From Photobacterium damselae (GTDB taxonomy: Bacteria > Pseudomonadota > Gammaproteobacteria > Enterobacterales > Vibrionaceae): 64,000 nucleotides of DNA. The stretch lies in the NCBI RefSeq assembly GCF_003026815.1, contig NZ_PYOG01000014.1, positions 1-64,000 on the forward strand. Direction: 5' to 3'. Position numbers and translations under genes: made by a program. Below, piece after piece: positions 28,070-36,409 of the stretch (position 1 is the first letter of the stretch; every line of letters begins with the position of its first letter). The notes under the pieces were generated by a model, which was given only the letters and a program-made list of their open reading frames with translations, ran no database searches and was not told where the DNA came from.

Positions 28070-28306
28070 TTTGATGCACTTTTACAAGACACACCAAACA
28101 TTGCCAAAGAGGTCGAAGTACTCATCGAACGCGCGAAAAGCGTGTTGAATCTCGACTCTTATGAGCATGTGACTTTGGTAGACGAAGCAATCCTATTTTC
28201 TATTTTGCGCGGGTTCTTCAGCGCCACAGAAATCCAATGGGATAACGCCGTGAAAGATTGGATGGAATCTGTAAGCAACAAAACCCAAGTACCACTACTT
28301 AAGTAA
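28070..28306 (+). pseudogene. grxB: Glutaredoxin 2 (GrxB) C-terminal fragment
   Basis: The frame before TAA at 28304-28306 reads FDALLQDTPNIAKEVEVLIE, later DEAILFSILRGFFSATEIQW, and ends SVSNKTQVPLLK. This lines up with the end of E. coli glutaredoxin 2 as I recall it (DDIQLFPLLRN...INWP...KQTQINLL). The thioredoxin-fold half with the CPYC active site is missing: a stop occurs at 28025-28027 in this frame and no matching sequence lies upstream before the MFS gene. A broken remnant, identified from memory of the family. Confidence 0.5.
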
Positions 28307-28316
28307 GGAATCGATC

Positions 28317-28637
28317 ATGAGCAAACTATTTGAACCAACACAGCTGAAACAACTGGATCTACAAAACCGCGTAGCCATGGCTCCAATGACCCGAGCGCGC
28401 ACCAGTCAACTGGGAAACATTCCAAACCAAATGATGGCGACTTACTACAAGCAGCGTGCTGACGAGGTACTTGAGAAAGGCTATGCGGATTTAGTGGCGT
28501 TTGGACGCCCGTTTGTTTCTAACCCAGATTTGGTGGCGCGCTTACAGCACCAACAGCCTCAGGCTGAACTGGATGGCTTCACACTATTTGGTGGCAATGA
28601 ATACGGCTATACGGATTATTCTATGTGCTCAAAATAA
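28317..28637 (+). pseudogene. Old yellow enzyme (alkene reductase) with large internal deletion
   Basis: 106 codons. Residues 1-50 are the N-terminus of an OYE/NemA-type flavoenzyme (FEPTQLKQLDLQNRVAMAPM, TRARTSQLGNIPNQMMATYY). Residues 51-106 are its C-terminus (GYADLVAFGRPFVSNPDLVA, NEYGYTDYS). The family is about 360 residues, so roughly 250-260 residues, including the HGAN active-site region and most of the barrel, are gone. The join is near 28467 and stays in frame. Not functional as an enzyme. A complete relative is at 40264. Confidence 0.85.
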
Positions 28638-28665
28638 AAACGGGGAGCATTGAGCTCCCCGTTTT
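28637..28665. terminator. Bidirectional terminator at the end of the decayed block
   Basis: AAAACGGGGAGC (28637-28648) with GCTCCCCGTTTT (28654-28665), 12 bp perfect, 5-base loop. It serves the plus-strand remnant and the minus-strand PACE gene. Confidence 0.9.
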
Positions 28666-28687
28666 GTATCTATAACAATCGATAAAC

Positions 28688-29104
28688 TTAGATCGCAACT
28701 TGAGGTGGAAACAGTTTGTCGAAAATCCAGTTATAAATGTAAGCGTAAACAAGATAGAACAGAGCCATACCCATATCGAGTAAAAAGGCATCCCATAAAT
28801 TCAGATCCATCATTACTGCAACAATTGGGGTCGTGACAACCAATAGGCCCGCTTCAAATAACACAGTATGAACCAAGCGCATTTTCTGTGTTTTATGAAT
28901 TGAACCGTATTTTCGCTTCAAGTAGTTATCAAAAAGGACGTTGTAAGCGTAGTTCCAAAACGTTGCTACAATCGTAACAACAATGGCCATCATTCCACTG
29001 TGGCTCTGATCAAAACCAAACTGGCTCAATACACCTACAATTAAAATTAACCCAATTACTTCAAAGCCAATAGCATGGCCAATACGTTGTGCTCTTGTTC
29101 TCAT
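28688..29104 (-). CDS. PACE-family (AceI-like) efflux protein
   Basis: 138 residues with four transmembrane helices arranged as two pairs, each beginning with an R...H...FE pattern: RIGHAIGFEVIGLILIVGVL and RLVHTVLFEAGLLVVTTPIV. The linker FWNYAYNVLFDNYLKRKYG and the second copy YAYIYNWIFDKLFP are typical of the bacterial transmembrane pair (BTP) domain. PACE proteins export biocides or polyamines by proton antiport. Substrate here is unknown. It starts at ATG 29104 and is divergent from lemA. Confidence 0.88.
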   Translation of the reverse strand: MRTRAQRIGHAIGFEVIGLILIVGVLSQFGFDQSHSGMMAIVVTIVATFWNYAYNVLFDNYLKRKYGSIHKTQKMRLVHTVLFEAGLLVVTTPIVAVMMDLNLWDAFLLDMGMALFYLVYAYIYNWIFDKLFPPQVAI

Positions 29105-29477
29105 ATATCATTATCGTTCTATTAATTAGTTATATCACTCACAAAATTGTGATCAAATTAAGTGCCTAATAGCATATCGCGTATTAGCGAGATCACAATA
29201 TGGAAAACTAATATCTTGCTTCTGGTAAATAAAGATTTATTCGTTATTTTTGCATAAATCTAAATAAAGTGCATTTTAAAATGAATGACGTATTTTAACG
29301 CTTTTAAGATTCCTTTTAAACATACATGGAATTTTATTTAGAAATCTTAACCTTACCATCTACTATAATTTAGGTCGTTGACTCACAAACTCATCACCAT
29401 GACAAGTTTTTGACTGTTTTATGCTAGGATATGCAGTCGAGAATTATATCAAAAAAAGCACTTTTATAAGGACTGTT
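29105..29477. promoter_or_regulatory. Divergent promoter region with CRP-like palindromes
   Basis: 373 bases between the PACE gene and lemA, AT-rich. TCACAAAATTGTGA (29139-29152) is a perfect dyad with TGTGA/TCACA-like halves but only a 2-base centre. ATTGTGATC (29146-29154) is repeated in reverse complement at 29191-29199. These could be CRP-like half sites or an operator pair. AAGGA at 29468-29472 is the lemA ribosome site. Confidence 0.4.
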
Positions 29478-30077
29478 ATGACTAATTATTTAAAATCATA
29501 CAAGTGGTTCATTGTATTAGCCCTTGTGTTTCAATTAACAGGTTGCGGCATTAATACGATTCCAACACTTGATGAGCAAGTAAAGGCCAATTGGGCTCAG
29601 GTGGAAAACAACTATCAACGTCGTGCTGATCTTATCCCCAACCTTGTTGCAACAGTGAAAGGCTATGCCTCTCATGAAAAAGAGACGTTAACCGTAGTGA
29701 CTGAAGCGCGAGCTAAAGTTTCATCGATTCAAATCACGCCAGAAACACTAAACAACCCACAAGCATTTAAACAGTTCGAACAAGCTCAAAGCCAATTAAG
29801 TTCAGCGCTTTCTCGTTTGATGATGGTTTCTGAACGATACCCAGATTTAAAAGCAAACGAACAGTTCCAAACGCTGCAAGCCCAACTAGAAGGTACTGAA
29901 AACCGTATTGCTATTGCTCGTCGTGATTACATTGAAAGTGTTAAAGCTTTTAATACAGAGATCCGCACTTTCCCTGGTCGTTTATGGCACTCGCTAATGT
30001 ACAGCGACCTTGAAGTGAAGCCAACATTTACAGCAACAACACCGAATGCTGATGTTGCACCAAAGGTAGAATTTTAA
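29478..30077 (+). CDS. lemA: LemA-family lipoprotein
   Basis: 199 residues from ATG at 29478 (AAGGA 5 bases upstream). The lipobox LTGC puts the lipidated cysteine at residue 23, so this member is membrane anchored by lipid. The LemA core is clear: LDEQVKANWAQVENNYQRRA, DLIPNLVATVKGYA, then long helices (LSSALSRLMMVSERYPDLKA) and ARRDYIESVKAFNTEIRTFP. Function of LemA is poorly known. It is the first of three genes with two TPM-domain proteins, an arrangement seen widely. Confidence 0.92.
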   Translation: MTNYLKSYKWFIVLALVFQLTGCGINTIPTLDEQVKANWAQVENNYQRRADLIPNLVATVKGYASHEKETLTVVTEARAKVSSIQITPETLNNPQAFKQFEQAQSQLSSALSRLMMVSERYPDLKANEQFQTLQAQLEGTENRIAIARRDYIESVKAFNTEIRTFPGRLWHSLMYSDLEVKPTFTATTPNADVAPKVEF

Positions 30078-30827
30078 ATGAGAAAAAACCTATTGATCTG
30101 CGGATTTCTCTTATTTGCAAGTCAACTGTGTTTTGCTCAACCGTCATTTCCAGCTTTAACAGGAAGAGTGGTTGATGATGCGCACATCTTAACTCAGCCT
30201 CAGCGACAGGCTTTAAACACCTTGCTGGCAGAGGAAGAAAAGAGCTCATCAAATCAGGTTGTTATTGTGACGGTTCCAAGCACAGGAGGTATTCCTATTG
30301 CTGATTACGGTTATCAACTTGGACGCAAATGGGGCATTGGGCAGAAAGAGCATAATAATGGCGTACTCTTAATTATTGCTTATAACGATAAGAAGATGCG
30401 AATTGAGGTTGGCTATGGGTTAGAGGGAGTACTGCCCGATGCAACTGCGTACAGTATTATCAATCACGAAATCAAACCGCAATTTAAGGCTGGGCGTTTC
30501 TATCAAGGGATCAGTAACGGTACCAAAGCGATTATTGCAGCCATTCACGGTGAATATAAGCCGATTGTAGAAGAAGATCAGCCACCGTACGATTTTTATC
30601 TGTTTGTTCTATTTGTTGTTGTCATTCAGATCATCGCTTATACCCGCCGCCGTAAGAATGGTGGGAAATATTACCGCAGTGGTCGCGATGGTTTCACTAC
30701 GGGTTCTTTTGGTTCGGGCGGCATTCATCGCCATGGTTCAAACCATTCAGGTGGCTTTGGTGGCTCATCTGGCGGTGGATTTAGTGGTGGCGGTGGCGGC
30801 TTTGGTGGCGCTTCGGGAGGTTGGTAA
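30078..30827 (+). CDS. TPM-domain (YgcG-like) membrane protein
   Basis: 249 residues starting immediately after lemA. Signal peptide (ending SQLCFA), then a TPM domain at about 22-150 (GRVVDDAHILTQPQRQALNT, NNGVLLIIAYNDKKMRIEVG, GLEGVLPDATAYSII), a transmembrane helix at about 175-192 and a C-terminal Gly/Ser-rich tail (GGFGGSSGGGFSGGGGGFGG). This is the usual plan of TPM/YgcG proteins, some of which act as phosphatases in photosystem repair; the role in non-photosynthetic bacteria is unclear. Confidence 0.9.
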   Translation: MRKNLLICGFLLFASQLCFAQPSFPALTGRVVDDAHILTQPQRQALNTLLAEEEKSSSNQVVIVTVPSTGGIPIADYGYQLGRKWGIGQKEHNNGVLLIIAYNDKKMRIEVGYGLEGVLPDATAYSIINHEIKPQFKAGRFYQGISNGTKAIIAAIHGEYKPIVEEDQPPYDFYLFVLFVVVIQIIAYTRRRKNGGKYYRSGRDGFTTGSFGSGGIHRHGSNHSGGFGGSSGGGFSGGGGGFGGASGGW

Positions 30828-30829
30828 GA

Positions 30830-31447
30830 ATGAAGATGTTTTCAGAACAAGAGTTGCAACAAATTAGCCAGACGATTGGCAATATTGAGCAACAAACAGA
30901 CGCAGAATTAATGGCAGTCATTGCCACAGCATCTGATGATTACTATTTTGTACCTACACTATGGGCTGCCATTATTGCCCTATTTACTCCAGCTCTGTTG
31001 TATCTGTCACCCTTGTGGCTTGATATAACCGATTTATTGATGGCACAACTGGCGGTGTTTGTTGCTCTTACTTTACTGTTTCGAGTACCAACAATTAAAT
31101 ATCGAATGATTCCAAAATCAGTGAAATATCGCCGAGCAAGTTTATTAGCCCACCAGCAATTTTTGCTTAATGGTATACATAAGACTCAGCAACATTTAGG
31201 AATGATGATTTTTGTAAGTGAAGCCGATCATTATGTTGAGATCATAACTGACTACGGTATCAGCCAGCAAATAGATAATCAGGTATGGCAGAAATTGGTT
31301 CAGGATTTCACTCAAAATGTAAAACAAGGAAATACTTATCAAGGGTATATCCAATGTTTAACGGCAAGTGGTGAAGTACTGGCACAACATTTCCCATTAA
31401 CACAGCAAAAAAATGAACTTCCTAATGCATTAGTTGTGATCGACTAG
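30830..31447 (+). CDS. Second TPM-domain protein, cytosolic start
   Basis: 205 residues from ATG at 30830, with GGAGG upstream inside the end of the previous gene. An N-terminal helical segment (FSEQELQQISQTIGNIEQQT) has the TPM-like start, two transmembrane segments lie at about 37-80, and a TPM-like second half (LGMMIFVSEADHYVEIITDY, QVWQKLVQDFTQNVKQGNTY) follows. It lacks a signal peptide. Third gene of the lemA operon, ended by a terminator. Confidence 0.82.
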   Translation: MKMFSEQELQQISQTIGNIEQQTDAELMAVIATASDDYYFVPTLWAAIIALFTPALLYLSPLWLDITDLLMAQLAVFVALTLLFRVPTIKYRMIPKSVKYRRASLLAHQQFLLNGIHKTQQHLGMMIFVSEADHYVEIITDYGISQQIDNQVWQKLVQDFTQNVKQGNTYQGYIQCLTASGEVLAQHFPLTQQKNELPNALVVID

Positions 31448-31476
31448 TATTCACAGAATTTCATGATGCATGTCAT

Positions 31477-31507
31477 AAAGCACCGGATAATCTTCGGTGC
31501 TTTTTTT
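31477..31507 (+). terminator. Terminator of the lemA operon
   Basis: AAAGCACCG (31477-31485) with CGGTGCTTT (31495-31503), then T run. Confidence 0.92.
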
Positions 31508-31622
31508 ATATCTCACCAGCTTTTGCATGTAGTGCAAAACTGTTTAAGGTTTAAAGCCTCTTCTCATACATAACAGGTATTTTTTATACTTATTTCATCA
31601 TTTAACTTTAGAGATAATAAGT

Positions 31623-31841
31623 ATGGAAATTTCCCTTCTTGGCTATGTTGCTTCTGCCTTGATTATTCTTTCGTTGATCATGAAAAATATCAAAACACTG
31701 CGCTATGTAAACCTTGCAGGATGCAGCCTATATGCTGTTTATGGTTTGATTATTCAAGCTTGGCCTGTCTTTGCAATGAACTTTATCTGTGTTGGTATTA
31801 ATTTATACCGTATCTACACTTTAAATAAACAGGAACAGTAA
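31623..31841 (+). CDS. Small YgjV-like inner membrane protein, 72 aa
   Basis: Two to three hydrophobic helices (LLGYVASALIILSLIMKNIK, RYVNLAGCSLYAVYGLIIQA, FAMNFICVGINLYRIYTL). The pattern resembles one half of YgjV/SWEET-like small membrane proteins; a longer YgjV-type protein is at 55098. Function unknown. It precedes the UDG-fold gene by 6 bases, so the two are co-transcribed. Confidence 0.75.
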   Translation: MEISLLGYVASALIILSLIMKNIKTLRYVNLAGCSLYAVYGLIIQAWPVFAMNFICVGINLYRIYTLNKQEQ

Positions 31842-31847
31842 AATATT

Positions 31848-32582
31848 ATGAAGGGAGATAATTCGCTGCAGAAAAAGCATCAACAACTTATCCGTTTGGC
31901 GCAAAAACGACGTTGCTTAACACCAAACGGATTTAATAGCATTACCGATTATCATCATGGCGCTTATGATTGCGATTATGTCTCACCTTATAGTAAATAT
32001 GCAGGAAACCTAAATGCATCAGTGATGTTAATCTTGCAAGATTGGTGTTCTGATGATTTTTTATCACAACCCCTTAATCGTAATTTAATACATTATGGAA
32101 TTGAGCCAAGTTTTCCGACTACTCGTAATTTAGAGCAATATTTGCAGCGTTATTTTCAACTCTCTGTCGCTCAAACCTATGGTACAAATCTATTTCCTTT
32201 TGTTAAGCCCGGAGCAATGGCAGGTAACATTACCATTGGTGAACTGATTCAAGCAGCAGAGCAGTTTACTCTAGAAGAAATTGAAATTATTGCGCCAAAA
32301 GTTGCAGTTTGTTTTGGTGTCGCTACCTATAATGCACTGTTACGTGCTGCTAAAGAACAAAACCGATTAAAAGATGCATCCTTAAAGCCAGTTAAAAATC
32401 TAAACCAAGCTATAGAACAACCTTTTTTGCTCTCTTTTTCTAGTAAGGTGAAGGTTTGGATCTGTGCACAATCTCATCCAGGTGGACTTGGGCGAGCCTG
32501 CCGAAATAAAGGAAAAGTAGATAGAGTGAGTCAAGACTGGCAGCAAATGGCACAATTTGTTAAGCAGATACCTTTTGCCTAG
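31848..32582 (+). CDS. Uracil-DNA glycosylase superfamily-like protein
   Basis: 244 residues. Motifs match the UDG fold in order: SVMLILQDWCSDDFLSQP (motif A region), YGTNLFPFVKPGAMAG (the TN-hydrophobic motif), VAVCFGVATYNALL (central beta strand), and ICAQSHPGGLGRACRNK (motif B with HP). It is not a classic Ung or MUG by length and motif detail, so activity on uracil is unproven. It may instead be one of the UDG-like proteins of unknown substrate. Co-transcribed with the small membrane protein upstream. Confidence 0.7.
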   Translation: MKGDNSLQKKHQQLIRLAQKRRCLTPNGFNSITDYHHGAYDCDYVSPYSKYAGNLNASVMLILQDWCSDDFLSQPLNRNLIHYGIEPSFPTTRNLEQYLQRYFQLSVAQTYGTNLFPFVKPGAMAGNITIGELIQAAEQFTLEEIEIIAPKVAVCFGVATYNALLRAAKEQNRLKDASLKPVKNLNQAIEQPFLLSFSSKVKVWICAQSHPGGLGRACRNKGKVDRVSQDWQQMAQFVKQIPFA

Positions 32583-32653
32583 TCTACCTCGTATTTCCCC
32601 GGGGAGAGTGCTAGAATCGCGCCTCCTTGTGAACTCGGCCTTAGTTAGTTTAG

Positions 32654-34339
32654 ATGATGCACTCTCCTCAATCTTGTTTTACTCGTTTTCAATCTTCTAT
32701 TGATCAATATACTTTACCTGAGCGTTTTACGTTTCCGTTTTACTACACCCCTCACCCTTTATGTGAGCTTGCAGCACAAGAGCTTCAGTTGCATTTAGAA
32801 ACGCAGACACAATGGCAACATAATTTTGGTCTTAATGGCGATTTAGATACGGCAATTGGCAAGATGTTTGGGGTGCTTTTAGTCAAAAATGCTGACGGTG
32901 AAATCGGTTATTTATCGGCATTTTCAGGCAAAATTGCAGATCAAAATTTACTGCCTCACTTTGTCCCGCCTGTGTTTGATATGCTAACGGATGATGGTTT
33001 TTTTCAAGCCGAACAAAAAGTGATTAATGATGTTACCGCAGAAATTCGCCAACTTGAAACTAATGCAGAATTGCTAGCATTACGCGATACCTTTGCTCAA
33101 AGTCAGGCTCAAGCCGCAGATGAAATTGAACAGTGCCGTTTACAGATTATTGATAGTCGCAAAGATCGCAAAGAACAACGAAAAGCCGCAGAAGCAACCA
33201 ATGACAGCCAATTGATTGAAGAAACCGCTATTCGTTTGGCTAAAGAGAGTGCAAAACAGAAACACGAACAACGTTTTCTTAAGTCAACTTGGGATGAGAA
33301 ATTGCAAGTATTAGCAAATCAAGTTGATGTATTTGATAATGAAATTAATGAATTAAAAGAAAAACGTCGTCATCTTTCTTCAACCTTGCAAGCAAAACTG
33401 TTTGCACAATATCGTTTCTTAAATCAATACGGTGAAGAAAAAGATCTCATTGATATCTTTGCCCAAACGCCAAATCAAACACCACCAGCAGGTTCTGGTG
33501 AATGCGCGGCACCTAAACTACTTCATTATGCGTTTAAGCATGGTATGACGCCTATTGCTATGGCAGAGTTTTGGTGGGGAGCGTCACCAAAATCTGAAAT
33601 TCGTAAACACAAATACTTTTATGAAGCGTGTAAAAGTAAGTGCGAGCCAATTCTTGGGCATATGCTAAAAGGCATTGAATTAGAAGAAAATTTATTGCTG
33701 AAAAACCCAGCAGAAGGCAAAGAGCTTGAGATTATCTATCAAGATGAGGCCATGGTTATTGTTAATAAACCAGCTGAGTTTTTATCTGTTCCAGGAAAGA
33801 CCATCTCAGATTCGGTTTACACCCGTATGCAGGCAATGTTTCCTGATGCTGATAGTCCATTGATTGTGCATCGACTTGATATGTCGACATCAGGCCTGTT
33901 GGTTATAGCTTTAACCAAACGGGCTCATAAAAATCTTCAGAAACAATTTATTACTCGCACGGTTGAAAAACGTTATGTCGCTTTATTAGATGGCCTTGCA
34001 GATAGTGACGAAGGTATTATCTCGTTACCTATGCGAGGCGACATTAACGATCGCCCTCGTCAGTTAGTGTGCTTTGAACACGGAAAACCCGCTGAAACTA
34101 AATGGCAGGTGATCAGCCGAAAAGATGGTAAAACCAAAGTCTATTACTACCCAAAAACAGGTCGTACCCATCAATTACGAGTTCACTCAGCACACCCAAT
34201 GGGAATGAACATGCCAATTATTGGTGACGATCTCTACGGCCAAAAATCAAATCGACTCCATCTCCATGCCGAGTACTTATCACTTGAACACCCTATTACT
34301 CATGAACCAATGGAATTCCAAGTTGATGCTGAGTTTTAA
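32654..34339 (+). CDS. RluA-family pseudouridine synthase with long N-terminal extension
   Basis: 561 residues. The last 200 form the RluA catalytic domain: IVNKPAEFLSVPGK, the catalytic-Asp motif IVHRLDMSTSGLLVIALTKR, and TGRTHQLRVHSAHP. The first 350 are an added module with a long coiled coil at about 125-265 (Lys/Glu/Ala/Gln-rich) and flanking globular parts. Vibrio relatives have the same length. Predicted to isomerise uridine in 23S rRNA or tRNA; exact site unknown. Two adjacent ATG codons at the start. Confidence 0.85.
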   Translation: MMHSPQSCFTRFQSSIDQYTLPERFTFPFYYTPHPLCELAAQELQLHLETQTQWQHNFGLNGDLDTAIGKMFGVLLVKNADGEIGYLSAFSGKIADQNLLPHFVPPVFDMLTDDGFFQAEQKVINDVTAEIRQLETNAELLALRDTFAQSQAQAADEIEQCRLQIIDSRKDRKEQRKAAEATNDSQLIEETAIRLAKESAKQKHEQRFLKSTWDEKLQVLANQVDVFDNEINELKEKRRHLSSTLQAKLFAQYRFLNQYGEEKDLIDIFAQTPNQTPPAGSGECAAPKLLHYAFKHGMTPIAMAEFWWGASPKSEIRKHKYFYEACKSKCEPILGHMLKGIELEENLLLKNPAEGKELEIIYQDEAMVIVNKPAEFLSVPGKTISDSVYTRMQAMFPDADSPLIVHRLDMSTSGLLVIALTKRAHKNLQKQFITRTVEKRYVALLDGLADSDEGIISLPMRGDINDRPRQLVCFEHGKPAETKWQVISRKDGKTKVYYYPKTGRTHQLRVHSAHPMGMNMPIIGDDLYGQKSNRLHLHAEYLSLEHPITHEPMEFQVDAEF

Positions 34340-34375
34340 ATAGCGGACAACGGATAGTTTTGTAGCTTCTAACTG

Positions 34376-34420
34376 CACCCTTAATGACTTTTACTTTCGT
34401 GTCATTAAGGGTGTTGTTCT
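34376..34420. terminator. Hairpin after the pseudouridine synthase
   Basis: CACCCTTAATGAC (34376-34388) pairs perfectly with GTCATTAAGGGTG (34401-34413), 13 bp, 12-base loop, followed by a short T-rich tail. Confidence 0.7.
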
Positions 34421-34454
34421 AAATAATTCACCTGAAATCTCGGCCATTATAACA

Positions 34455-34511
34455 AGTACAACAAATAGCACTTGTTCTATACTTTTAGAACTTGTACTAT
34501 TTTAAGTACAA
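34455..34511. promoter_or_regulatory. yefM-yoeB promoter and operator
   Basis: The core AGTACAA/TTGTACT occurs three times (34455-34461, 34492-34498, 34505-34511), the last two as an inverted repeat with a 6-base centre. A promoter TTGTTC-N17-TACTAT (34472-34500) overlaps them. TGTAC cores are typical of YefM-YoeB autoregulation, so repression by the antitoxin complex is likely. Confidence 0.65.
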
Positions 34512-34531
34512 CAATGAGAAGGGGATTAATT

Positions 34532-34792
34532 ATGACCGTTTTGAGTTTTTCTGAAGTTCGAGGCAATTTTAAAAAAGTATGCGATCAAGTCGTTGATGAT
34601 TGCGATGCAGTAGTTATCCATCGACGTGATGCAGATAATGTCGTGCTTATGTCTGAATCTGAGTTTAATAGCTGGAAGGAAACGATGTATCTCATGTCTA
34701 ATCCTGTGAATGCTGCAAACTTACTTGAATCAATAAAACAAGCTGAATGTGGTAATGTACAGACACATGAGCTACTAAGCCATGATGATTAA
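34532..34792 (+). CDS. yefM: YefM/Phd-family antitoxin
   Basis: 86 residues from ATG at 34532 (AAGGGG upstream); the frame is open earlier but the family begins MTVLSFSEVRGNFKKVCDQV. The N-terminal DNA-binding fold includes AVVIHRRDADNVVLMSESEF, and the C-terminal acidic tail binds the toxin. It neutralises the YoeB-type toxin encoded next and represses the operon. The stop codon overlaps the toxin start by 11 bases, giving translational coupling. Confidence 0.93.
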   Translation: MTVLSFSEVRGNFKKVCDQVVDDCDAVVIHRRDADNVVLMSESEFNSWKETMYLMSNPVNAANLLESIKQAECGNVQTHELLSHDD

Positions 34793-35042
34793 TTTCACGC
34801 CTAACGCTTGGGATGATTACTTATACTGGCAATCTCAAGATAAGAAGACTTTAAAACGAATCAATAAACTGATTGAGAATTGTGTTAGAACGCCGTTCGA
34901 AGGAATTGGAAAGCCTGAACCATTGAAAGATAACTTATCAGGCTATTGGTCGCGACGCATTGATGATACACATAGATTAGTCTATAAAGCCACTCAAGAT
35001 ACTTTAGTCATTGTTGCTGTTCGGTTTCACTACCAAAAGTAA
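34782..35042 (+). CDS. yoeB: YoeB/Txe-family mRNA endonuclease toxin
   Basis: 86 residues, usual YoeB length. It cleaves mRNA on the ribosome and halts translation. Conserved pieces: FTPNAWDDYLYWQSQDKKTL, GIGKPEPLKDNLSGYWSRRI with the Glu and the Arg-Arg, DDTHRLVYK, and the C-terminal RFHYQK with the catalytic His-Tyr pair. All key residues are present, so it should be active. Two ATG codons (34782 and 34785) can start it. Directly downstream of the antitoxin. Confidence 0.94.
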   Translation: MMINFTPNAWDDYLYWQSQDKKTLKRINKLIENCVRTPFEGIGKPEPLKDNLSGYWSRRIDDTHRLVYKATQDTLVIVAVRFHYQK

Positions 35043-35099
35043 GTTATAAGCCTTCTTAATCAGAGTATCTATATTCTTCGCATCTAATTTCGTTTCAAA

Positions 35100-35354
35100 T
35101 CATTTTAGCTGGCGTATCTCTGATAAAGTAAACTTGACAGCAAAAAACATTAAAACCAAATAGTAAATGGTTAATATCAACGTAGGTAGCGCATCTCTAT
35201 CAAAAACAGAGTGCAACGAAAATAAGCAATATCCGCCAATTAAGCCTGGAATAATCCAAAGTTTGCGAACATCGTGATACCAATCAGCCAAAGTAAACAG
35301 TTTATGAATTACCAACAAAACCAGTGGTAAAGTCACCATTAAAAACCACAACAT
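35100..35354 (-). CDS. Small three-helix membrane protein, 84 aa
   Basis: Hydrophobic segments at about 2-20 (LWFLMVTLPLVLLVIHKLF), 33-50 (WIIPGLIGGYCLFSLHSVF) and 58-76 (TLILTIYYLVLMFFAVKFTL). AGGA lies 9 bases before ATG 35354. It begins 11 bases after the yqhC-like stop on the same strand, so it belongs to that transcript. No family recognised. Confidence 0.7.
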   Translation of the reverse strand: MLWFLMVTLPLVLLVIHKLFTLADWYHDVRKLWIIPGLIGGYCLFSLHSVFDRDALPTLILTIYYLVLMFFAVKFTLSEIRQLK

Positions 35355-35365
35355 GATTCATTTCC

Positions 35366-36250
35366 TTAAGCGAATACTGTACCTTTCGGTGTTTCATTAA
35401 AATGACGTTTATACTCACGACTAAATTGCGATGGACTGGTATAACCCACCATTCTCGCCGCTTCATTTACTCGTTTTCCTTCAATATGAATAAGCTCTTT
35501 CGCTTTGTTTAGTCGAACCTTTTTGATGTACTGTAACGGTGATTCTAACGTCACATTTCGAAAAGCCGTATGAAAAGCAGAAACACTCATACTTGCCTCT
35601 TCGGCTAATTGTTGAACGGTAAGAGGCTCATCAAAAGAGAGATGTACTTTATTTAATGCTTTAGCAATACGAGCGTAATGGCCTTCACTGTGGGCTAACT
35701 CAAACAACAAATGCCCTTCTCGACCAATCAGGGCTCGGTATGCTAACTCTTCAACTAAGGCATTTCCTAAAATATCAGTTTCCACCTCATTACATAGCGC
35801 ATTCATTAATCGAATACAGCAATCATGCATTGCACTATCCATAGCAACAGATTGTAAGCAGCCACAAGTTACTGGATTCTCTTTTTGTGGACGAAACCCT
35901 TTAGCTTCCAACTGCTGTACAAGACGGTGTAAAAGTTGAGGTGGAATATTTACCGAAATACCCAACAGTGACTGCTCATTATCAGGAAACGCTTCACACT
36001 CCAAAGGCATTGGCATTCCAACAACTAAGTAATCACCTTCGCCATAATGAACTGCTTCATCACCAATATGAATATTCTTATGTCCTTGGCCTAAAATAAT
36101 CAGCCCTGACTGGTAGGTAAAAGGCTGACGCTGGTTACCTTTACTGCTGCGATAAAAATAAACTTCTGGAATCGCAGTTTGGTAGATGCCTTCTAAATGA
36201 TTTAGTTGCTGCTTCTCAACATACAACTCCATCGAGCGTTTTAATTGCAT
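35366..36250 (-). CDS. yqhC: AraC-family activator YqhC
   Basis: 294 residues. The AraC_N cupin-like domain spans about 20-180 (FTYQSGLIILGQGHKNIHIG, YGEGDYLVVGMPMPLECEAF), followed by two HTH units (LTVQQLAEEASMSVSAFHTA, VNEAARMVGYTSPSQFSREY) and the family ending KRHFNETPKG. It is divergent from the yqhD-like gene at 36410, the same arrangement as E. coli yqhC-yqhD, where YqhC activates yqhD in response to aldehydes such as glyoxal. Control of yqhD here is inferred from this synteny. Confidence 0.85.
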   Translation of the reverse strand: MQLKRSMELYVEKQQLNHLEGIYQTAIPEVYFYRSSKGNQRQPFTYQSGLIILGQGHKNIHIGDEAVHYGEGDYLVVGMPMPLECEAFPDNEQSLLGISVNIPPQLLHRLVQQLEAKGFRPQKENPVTCGCLQSVAMDSAMHDCCIRLMNALCNEVETDILGNALVEELAYRALIGREGHLLFELAHSEGHYARIAKALNKVHLSFDEPLTVQQLAEEASMSVSAFHTAFRNVTLESPLQYIKKVRLNKAKELIHIEGKRVNEAARMVGYTSPSQFSREYKRHFNETPKGTVFA

Positions 36251-36409
36251 ATTCCATCCCCTTACTTTTGTTTACTGCTTATCAAAATGCACCAATTAAG
36301 AGAAATAGGCAATAAATAAACAGAAATCTGCCTATTCTATACCAGCTTTCAAGACTATTATGCATCTATCACAACGAAAATCATCCATCTAAGGAAGCAA
36401 GAGGTCGAT

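Noticed and set aside
28070..28306. TetR-type regulator fragment
   Set aside because: I first considered this because of its helical content, but the QLF/SIL, INW-like and KTQ-PLL pattern fits the glutaredoxin 2 C-terminal domain better.
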